Assembly (NCBI RefSeq): GCF_000009365.1
Contig: NC_008260.1
Span: 1,275,501-1,339,500, forward strand
DNA length: 64,000 nucleotides
Reading direction: 5' to 3'
From: Alcanivorax borkumensis SK2
GTDB lineage: Bacteria > Pseudomonadota > Gammaproteobacteria > Pseudomonadales > Alcanivoracaceae
Positions 58,873-64,000 of this stretch are shown here, in pieces; position 1 is the stretch's first letter; every line of letters starts with the position of its first letter. The notes beneath the pieces are model-generated. The model was not told where the DNA came from. It saw nothing but the letters and a program-made list of their open reading frames with translations, and searched no databases. A program made the position numbers and the translations under genes.

Positions 58873-60434
58873 GTGAAACAATAACAGCAACAACAGCCAG
58901 CTCGGCGAAGTGGCAGGCAACAGGCCTTGCCGTACACCAAGCCAGTGATGTAACAGACAAAAACATCGAGATTCAGGCGGATGTTGTGATTGTGGGGTCT
59001 GGAGCCGGGGGAGCGGTTAGTGCTTATGAGTTGGCACGGCGGGGCTTTAAGGTGGTGGTGTTGGAAGCGGGGGCTTATGTGCCCTCCAAGGACTTTACGG
59101 AACGTTTCAGTGAGAGTCTGGGTACTCTTTATCAGGATCACGGAGCACAGACCAATAGCAGTGGTGATTTATTGGTGCTGCAGGGGGCCTGCGTGGGTGG
59201 CTCCACAGTAGTTAATGGTTGCGTTTGTTTCCGTACCCCGGATTTCATTTTGCAGGACTGGCAGCGAGATTTTGGCCTTAGCGATCTGACCACCGCAGAA
59301 CTCACTCCCTATTTTGAGGAAGTAGAAAAGAATCTGTCGGTGGACGACAACGGCGAACATGAGATTCCGAATCACAGCCGTCTAATTCGCGCTGGCGCTA
59401 ACCGTCTTGGTTGGTCGGTGAAACCGTTAAAACGCAATATTCGTCAATGCGGGCTTACCGGGCACTGCTTGTCTGGTTGTAAAACGGAACGCAAACAATC
59501 CATGTTAGTGACCTATCTGCCTTGGGCAGCAGCCCATGGTGCGCAGATTTATGCGGATACTCGAGTGGATAAAATTCTTACTGAGAATGGTAAAGCCAGT
59601 GGAGTAAACGCGACGGTCACCCATCGTGATGGCACTGTGGCCGCGCGCATGACGGTAACGGCGCCGCGGGTGGTTGTGGCGGCTGGCGCGGTACAAACCC
59701 CGTTGTTGATGCTAAAAAGTGCTCTGGGCAACCGTTCTGGCCAAGTGGGTAAAAACTTTGCTTGTCACCCGTCATTGTATGTTCCGGCCCGCTATCCGGA
59801 GCCGGTGTATCCGTGGCGCGGTGCCCTGCTTGGTGTCTATGTGGACGAATTCATGCCTCTGGATAAGGGTGGTTTCATACTTGAAGACGGAGGTTCTGGC
59901 CTGGTGGAACTCACCATGGGGGCGGAGCCGGGCACTGGCAAACCGTTTATGGCGTATATGGAAAAGGCTAAATATCTGGGTGGCTTGGTTACTCTGATCC
60001 ACGACCATAATGTAGGAACGGTAGAATGGGATGGGGAACGTAAAAAAATCGATTATCAGTTGAGTGACATGGATTTTCCTTCCATGCAGCGAGCCTTGAA
60101 AGCGGCAGCACGCCTACATTTAGCGTCCGGTGCGGAAGAGGTTTATGTGCCTGCTAGTGACCATCGAGTAATCCGTAGCGAAGCGGATATCGATACCATG
60201 GTCGACAGTCTGGAAAATCAGCCACAGCATTTGCGCATGGTCAGCTACCACCCTCAGGGTACCTGCAGGATGGGGGTGGACCCGGATAACAGTGTGGTAG
60301 GCAGTGATGGGCAGAGCCATGATGTGCCTGGCTTATACGTGGCAGATGCGAGCGTTTTGCCCACCTCTATTATCGTTAATCCGCAAATTACAGTGTATGC
60401 ACTCGCCACCCGCATTGCCCGCCAAATGAGCTAA
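58869..60434 (+). CDS. GMC-family FAD-dependent oxidoreductase
   Basis: This 521-residue flavoprotein has the FAD dinucleotide motif GSGAGG at 43-48, GACVGGSTVVNGCVCFR, and the C-terminal catalytic pair His461 (YHPQGTCRMG) and Asn504 (IVNPQITVYALATRIA). The cysteine motif CGLTGHCLSGCKTERKQSM resembles long-chain alcohol oxidases and gluconate dehydrogenase large subunits. It has no signal peptide of its own and is coupled to a Tat-signal partner by ATGA. The likely substrate is a medium- or long-chain alcohol, which is inferred. No cytochrome subunit gene follows. Confidence 0.85.
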   Translation: MSETITATTASSAKWQATGLAVHQASDVTDKNIEIQADVVIVGSGAGGAVSAYELARRGFKVVVLEAGAYVPSKDFTERFSESLGTLYQDHGAQTNSSGDLLVLQGACVGGSTVVNGCVCFRTPDFILQDWQRDFGLSDLTTAELTPYFEEVEKNLSVDDNGEHEIPNHSRLIRAGANRLGWSVKPLKRNIRQCGLTGHCLSGCKTERKQSMLVTYLPWAAAHGAQIYADTRVDKILTENGKASGVNATVTHRDGTVAARMTVTAPRVVVAAGAVQTPLLMLKSALGNRSGQVGKNFACHPSLYVPARYPEPVYPWRGALLGVYVDEFMPLDKGGFILEDGGSGLVELTMGAEPGTGKPFMAYMEKAKYLGGLVTLIHDHNVGTVEWDGERKKIDYQLSDMDFPSMQRALKAAARLHLASGAEEVYVPASDHRVIRSEADIDTMVDSLENQPQHLRMVSYHPQGTCRMGVDPDNSVVGSDGQSHDVPGLYVADASVLPTSIIVNPQITVYALATRIARQMS

Positions 60435-60496
60435 ACGGGGAGGGTAGGATTACTCTCATACCCATTAAGTCACCGTTTTTGACTATGCTGATTACG

Positions 60497-60520
60497 CCCC
60501 CGGTTATGCCGGGGGTTTGG
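60497..60520 (+). terminator. Hairpin terminator after the GMC gene
   Basis: CCCCCGG (60497-60503) pairs with CCGGGGG (60509-60515) around TTATG, followed by TTT. The T-run is short but the stem is very stable. Confidence 0.7.
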
Positions 60521-60522
60521 GT

Positions 60523-60545
60523 GTGTATAACGCTTCTTTATACAC
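60523..60545. promoter_or_regulatory. 23-bp palindrome upstream of the iron alcohol dehydrogenase gene
   Basis: GTGTATAA (60523-60530) and TTATACAC (60538-60545) are perfect inverted arms separated by CGCTTCT. The size, symmetry and AT-rich core resemble an operator for a dimeric regulator. It lies about 175 bases before the alcohol dehydrogenase start and just after the GMC terminator. No regulator gene is adjacent. The rest of 60435-60718 shows no convincing gene. Confidence 0.5.
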
Positions 60546-60718
60546 TCAAAACATAATCATGCTTGGCAAATATCCGTCCACCAATAACCACAAGCAATCA
60601 TAGCAACCAGGCTAGCCAAAGACTGGCTCACGCTGAACAGTAATATCCGTGCGCCTTGGGCCATTGCCACCTGTGCTAGCATGAAATTCACATTCCAATA
60701 TGTTGATGGAGAAACACC

Positions 60719-61876
60719 ATGGTGGGGTTTGAATTTGCCACCACGCACCGCGTGCTGGTGGAAGTGGGTGCAGCCAAGCGGCTCCCTGAACTGTGTCAGC
60801 AGCTTGGCGGCAGTCGGGTCATGTTGGTTACGGATCCAGGTATTCGCAGCACGCCGTTACTGAAGCCAGTGGAAGATAGCTTCCGTACTGCAAACATGAC
60901 CCTGGTGATTTTCGATCAGGTCAGTGCCGACCCGGCTGATTCGGTGGTGCTTAATGCCGCGGAGCAGGCTCGCGATGCCGGTGCTGATTTAGTCATTGGT
61001 TTTGGTGGTGGCTCGTCTATGGATGTGGCCAAACTGGTGGCATTGCTCTCGCACCCCAAGAGCAGCCAGCAATTATCCGATATTTACGGCGTTGGCTTGG
61101 CTACCGGCCCACGGTTGCCGCTGCTGCAGGTGCCGACGACGGCGGGGACCGGGTCAGAAGTCACGCCGGTGGCGATTGTGACCACCGGGGCGACCACTAA
61201 GGCGGGCGTTGTCGCGCCGTCGCTCTTACCGGATCTTGCGGTACTGGATGCCGAGCTAACGCTGGGCTTGCCGCCTCAGGTAACGGCCGCTACCGGGGTG
61301 GATGCCATGGTGCATGCTATCGAGGCTTATACCAGCGCCCATAAGAAGAACCCTTATTCCGACATGTTGGCCCGTGAAGCGCTGCGGCTGCTGGGAGGGA
61401 ACCTGGCCACTGCCGTAAAAGAGGGCAGTAACCTGGCGGCCCGTGAAGCTTGCCTGTTGGGCGCCATGATGGCAGGGCAGGCGTTTGCCAATGCCCCTGT
61501 GGCGGCGGTGCACGCACTGGCATACCCGTTGGGTGGTCACTTCCATATTCCCCATGGTTTGAGCAACTCCCTGGTGTTACCGGAGGTGTTGCGCTTTAAC
61601 CTTCCCAAGGCTGCACCGCTGTATGCGCAGCTGGCGTCGATTCTCAGTGATCGCCCCTTTGCCGACCATGAAGATGGCGCCGGGGTGCTGATTGCGGCAT
61701 TGGAGTCGCTGATCAATGAAGTGGGTTTGCCAACAAAACTGCGTGAGGTCGGTGTTAGTGAAGACAGTTTGGACGTTCTGGCTTCAGATGCCATGTTGCA
61801 GCAGCGGTTGCTGGTCAATAACCCGCGGGAAGTGACTGAGGCAGATGCGTTGAATATTTATAAAGCAGTGTATTGA
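60719..61876 (+). CDS. Iron-containing (type III) alcohol dehydrogenase
   Basis: This 385-residue NAD-linked alcohol dehydrogenase has the nucleotide-binding FGGGSSMDVAKLVALL, the PTTAGTGSEVTPVAIVT motif, and metal ligands in MVHAIEAYTS and HALAYPLGGHFHIPHG. The ATG at 60719 has GGAG upstream. Substrate range in this family is broad. The neighbouring GMC oxidoreductase and thioesterase suggest alcohol or aldehyde metabolism linked to lipids. A hairpin with TTTT follows. Confidence 0.92.
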   Translation: MVGFEFATTHRVLVEVGAAKRLPELCQQLGGSRVMLVTDPGIRSTPLLKPVEDSFRTANMTLVIFDQVSADPADSVVLNAAEQARDAGADLVIGFGGGSSMDVAKLVALLSHPKSSQQLSDIYGVGLATGPRLPLLQVPTTAGTGSEVTPVAIVTTGATTKAGVVAPSLLPDLAVLDAELTLGLPPQVTAATGVDAMVHAIEAYTSAHKKNPYSDMLAREALRLLGGNLATAVKEGSNLAAREACLLGAMMAGQAFANAPVAAVHALAYPLGGHFHIPHGLSNSLVLPEVLRFNLPKAAPLYAQLASILSDRPFADHEDGAGVLIAALESLINEVGLPTKLREVGVSEDSLDVLASDAMLQQRLLVNNPREVTEADALNIYKAVY

Positions 61877-61886
61877 TAAAAGAGGC

Positions 61887-61916
61887 GCAGCGCAGTCCTT
61901 AACACGCGCTGCTTTT
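61887..61916 (+). terminator. Terminator or attenuator after the alcohol dehydrogenase gene
   Basis: GCAGCGC (61887-61893) pairs with GCGCTGC (61906-61912), followed by TTTT. It lies just before the ribosome site of the next gene, so it may attenuate rather than end transcription. Confidence 0.55.
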
Positions 61917-61930
61917 GCAAGGATAAACCC

Positions 61931-62374
61931 ATGAGTGATAAACCCAAACGCCCGCTGCGCGAGGAGTATGGCTACCTTTGTCCGGTGGATAGTCGCTGGA
62001 GCGATAACGATATCTACGGTCACATTAACAACGTGGTGTATTACAGCTATTTTGACTCCACCATTAATCGTTACTTAATCAACGAAGGTGGCTTGGATAT
62101 CGATGAAGGCGAGCATATTGCCTATGTGGTCAGCTCTGGCTGTGACTATCTGGAAGCGGCAGCGTATCCCGAATCGCTGGTGGTGGGAATGAAGGTGGAC
62201 AAGCTGGGAAACAGTTCTGTGCGTTATGGCCTGGCATTGTTCGGCGGCGAAGGTGCGGCCAAGGCCACCGGTTTTGTGGTGCATGTATTTGTGAATCGTG
62301 CAACGGGACGGCCTGTGGCAATCCCTGATGCCCTGCGCGAAGCGTTAGCAAGGTTGGCTATGATCGAGGTATAA
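61931..62374 (+). CDS. Hot-dog fold acyl-CoA thioesterase (4HBT family)
   Basis: This 147-residue protein has the 4HBT motif WSDNDIYGHINNVVYYSYFD, with the probable catalytic Asp27, and a C-terminal strand (GFVVHVFVNRATGRPVAIPD). It is distinct from the thioesterase at 6044-6478, whose active-site loop differs. AAGGA precedes the ATG. It follows the alcohol dehydrogenase by 54 bases, across a hairpin. Confidence 0.85.
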   Translation: MSDKPKRPLREEYGYLCPVDSRWSDNDIYGHINNVVYYSYFDSTINRYLINEGGLDIDEGEHIAYVVSSGCDYLEAAAYPESLVVGMKVDKLGNSSVRYGLALFGGEGAAKATGFVVHVFVNRATGRPVAIPDALREALARLAMIEV

Positions 62375-62403
62375 AGCAGTCATACCGACAGTAAAAAAGT
62401 AGC

Positions 62404-62472
62404 GAGCCCATAGCCATAATATAGGTCGACTTAGGCGTAGCCGTAAGCCGACACAGTGGCTCTAAATTTTTT
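62404..62472 (+). terminator. Branched hairpin with T-run before pdxB
   Basis: An outer stem GAGCC (62404-62408) with GGCTC (62458-62462) encloses an inner stem of GTCGACTTAGGC with the complementary region 62440-62452 (imperfect). TAAATTTTTT follows. It lies between the thioesterase and pdxB and may end the former's transcript. Confidence 0.4.
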
Positions 62473-62500
62473 CATAGGCAGCCTAACTCCGAGGACAATG

Positions 62501-63616
62501 ATGCACATTATTGCTGATGCCAATATGCCGGGGCTGGAGCCCTTTGAGGCGTTTGCTACCGTTGAGCGAGTAGATGGTCGTTCCCTGACTCGGGAGCAAC
62601 TGGGTGACGCTGATGTTCTATTGGTGCGTTCAGTCACCCGTGTTGATAGGGCCTTGCTAGCCGGCTCGCAGGTGAAATTTGTGGGGTCTGCGACCATTGG
62701 CACAGACCATGTAGACCTGGCGTATCTTAGTGAGGCGGGAATTCAATTCGCTCACGCGCCGGGGTGCAATGCTCGTGCAGTGGCAGAATACGTCCTGCAG
62801 GCGGTGTTGTTGCTGTGTGCTAGGCAGGGACGAGAAGTGCAAGGTGCCCGTGTGGCGGTGGTCGGCCTAGGTAATGTGGGACGGCGGGTGGCGGATTGGC
62901 TCAGCGCCCTCGGCATGGAGGTGCGCGGCTGTGACCCTCTGTTGGATGCTCAGGGCTACGCGGGCCCGGTGGCACTGGCACCGTTGGATGATTTGCTGGA
63001 TGCGGACATTATCACCTTGCATGTGCCGCTAACCCAGAGTGGAGAGCATGCCACCGGGCATTTGCTGGATGCTTCTAGGCTGTCCCGCCTTGGGCCTGGG
63101 CAGATGCTGATCAATACCTGTCGGGGGCCAGTTATCGATAATCTGGCGCTGTCACAGCAGTTGGCCAGTGGCACTGGGCCGATGACGGTGCTGGATGTGT
63201 GGGAAACGGAACCGCAGGTACCAGCCACCCTGTATCAGCAGGTAGTGATGGGGTCACCACATATTGCGGGGTACAGTCTTGAAGGCAAGCTCAAAGGCAC
63301 GAGCATGCTCTACGACGCCGTGTGCCAATGGTCCGGGCAGGGGATTGCATCAGGAACTGCGATGGCAGATGCTCCGCCGCTGAATCCTGCAGTGAACAGT
63401 GAGGCTGATTTATTGGCGTTACTACAGGTGGCTTATCGGCTTGAAGACGATCATCGGCGATTGGGCGAAAGCCTGCATGATACAGACCCTAGCGCTGCCT
63501 TTGATCGCTTACGCAAGCACTATCCGGTTCGCCATGAACTGCACTATTGGCAATATGACGGAAGTGTGGACGATACTTGGAGGGCTATTATTAGCCGTCT
63601 TTTTGAGCCCGATTGA
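62501..63616 (+). CDS. pdxB: Erythronate-4-phosphate dehydrogenase PdxB
   Basis: PdxB oxidises 4-phosphoerythronate in pyridoxal-phosphate synthesis. The 371-residue D-2-hydroxyacid dehydrogenase has [17 protein letters not shown] at the N terminus, NAD-binding [15 protein letters not shown], and the catalytic Arg, Glu and His in [18 protein letters not shown] and [13 protein letters not shown]. The C-terminal PdxB dimerisation domain is present. The second of two adjacent ATGs (62501) is 6 bases after GAGG and is preferred. Its end overlaps a small gene on the other strand. Confidence 0.95.
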
Positions 63617-63764
63617 ATTGCGCAGTGGGGTATTGCCAATGATTTTCCAAGTGTTCACAGGCGCGCTGGATCATTTCTTCAGTGATGGGAATTTCCCGGC
63701 CTTGCTCATCAATGATGGCGGCGCCATGGAATGGTGATGGTGAGGTTGTGTTGTTTAGATTCAT
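63591..63764 (-). CDS. 57-residue conserved-type small protein (PA1571-like)
   Basis: The minus strand encodes 57 residues starting [18 protein letters not shown], with a central [19 protein letters not shown] and an end NRAQKDG. The core ([21 protein letters not shown]) resembles the small pseudomonad family that I recall as PA1571; its function is unknown. The ribosome site is weak (AGGGA about 13 bases upstream). It runs tail to tail with pdxB, overlapping it by 26 bases. The sequence looks like a real protein, with balanced composition and a helix-forming half. Confidence 0.7.
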
Positions 63765-63853
63765 GACGTATTTCTTCCCTGTGCCTTTGATTTAAATTTA
63801 CTTTGGCTGTCGATGACAGCAACGCCATTTTTGTATCTGGATATGACCCTTCT

Positions 63854-64000
63854 ATGAAAGTCGATCAAGGTCTTTGTTTCGCAGTGCTGGTTAATCCTTA
63901 TGCGGGCCTGGGGGGCAGCGTGGCCCTGAAAGGCAGTGACGGGGAGCAAACCCGTGATGAGGCTCTGCGCCGTGGCGCTGAGCCCCAGGCGCCGCAACGA
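63854..64000 (+). CDS. ATP-NAD/AcoX kinase family protein (N-terminal part)
   Basis: The 49 residues available start MKVDQGLCFAVLVNPYAGLG and continue with GGSVALKGSDGEQTRDEALR, a pattern typical of the ATP-NAD kinase/AcoX group, where GGDGT-type and glycine loops bind nucleotide. The gene runs off the window. The exact substrate cannot be judged from this part. It is divergent from the small gene at 63591-63764. Confidence 0.7.
   Translation, partial: MKVDQGLCFAVLVNPYAGLGGSVALKGSDGEQTRDEALRRGAEPQAPQR

Noticed and set aside
60557..60748. A 63-codon minus-strand frame before the alcohol dehydrogenase
   Set aside because: It overlaps the alcohol dehydrogenase start and its ribosome site; the internal Met offers only 41 residues with no good ribosome site.

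Overview
The window is a chromosomal segment of a gammaproteobacterium. Gene content and order (map-glnD-dapC-yffB-dapD-dapE divergent from rpsB-tsf-pyrH-frr-uppS-cdsA-dxr-rseP-bamA-skp-lpxD-fabZ-lpxA-lpxB-rnhB-dnaE-accA-tilS, then pyrG-kdsA-eno-ftsB-ispD-ispF-truD-pcm-nlpD) match the Pseudomonas/Oceanospirillales arrangement. A PlsB acyltransferase, an aldehyde dehydrogenase with a hydrophobic tail, a GMC alcohol oxidoreductase, an iron-type alcohol dehydrogenase and two hot-dog thioesterases suggest a lipid- or alkane-using marine bacterium such as Alcanivorax. That genus call is inference from content, not from a database match.

Layout. 1-2.7 kb: tail of an unidentified gene, then the ammonium module glnK-amtB with an NtrC-like palindrome, then an SCP2-domain protein. 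2.7-8.1 kb: mobA (minus) facing away from yoaA-tsaB-thioesterase, then uppP-rsmJ. 8.2-18.5 kb: plsB (minus), a DyP peroxidase, a tiny CcoM-like membrane protein, an aldehyde dehydrogenase and an AaeXAB-like efflux set. 17.3-24.8 kb (minus): lysine/DAP and nitrogen-sensor operon (map, glnD, dapC, yffB, dapD, dapE). 25.1-45.7 kb (plus): the long translation / isoprenoid / phospholipid / outer-membrane / lipid A / replication cluster. 45.9-57.2 kb: recQ, pyrG-kdsA-eno-ftsB-ispDF-truD-pcm, a DUF368 (PopT-type) protein and nlpD. 57.2-64 kb: fieF, a Tat-linked GMC oxidoreductase pair, an iron alcohol dehydrogenase, a thioesterase, pdxB, a 57-residue protein on the minus strand and the start of an ATP-NAD-kinase-like gene.

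Functional links. GlnD and its target GlnK are both here. Three MEP-pathway genes (dxr, ispD, ispF) and three undecaprenyl-phosphate genes (uppS, uppP, DUF368) lie in the window. LPS synthesis (kdsA, lpxD, lpxA, lpxB) sits beside outer-membrane protein assembly (bamA, skp, rseP). Many junctions are stop/start overlaps (ATGA, GTGA, TTGA, TAATG), which indicates translational coupling.

Most of the window is ordinary core genome. No CRISPR array, insertion sequence, prophage, tRNA or rRNA was seen. The best leads are: the CcoM-like mini-protein, the truD-pcm-nlpD cluster that lacks surE and rpoS but carries a DUF368 gene, a RecQ with its zinc-binding cysteines placed after the winged-helix region, the Tat/GMC pair, a 23-bp palindrome upstream of the iron alcohol dehydrogenase, and a long hairpin after dapE. 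I did not find a clearly new multi-gene system.
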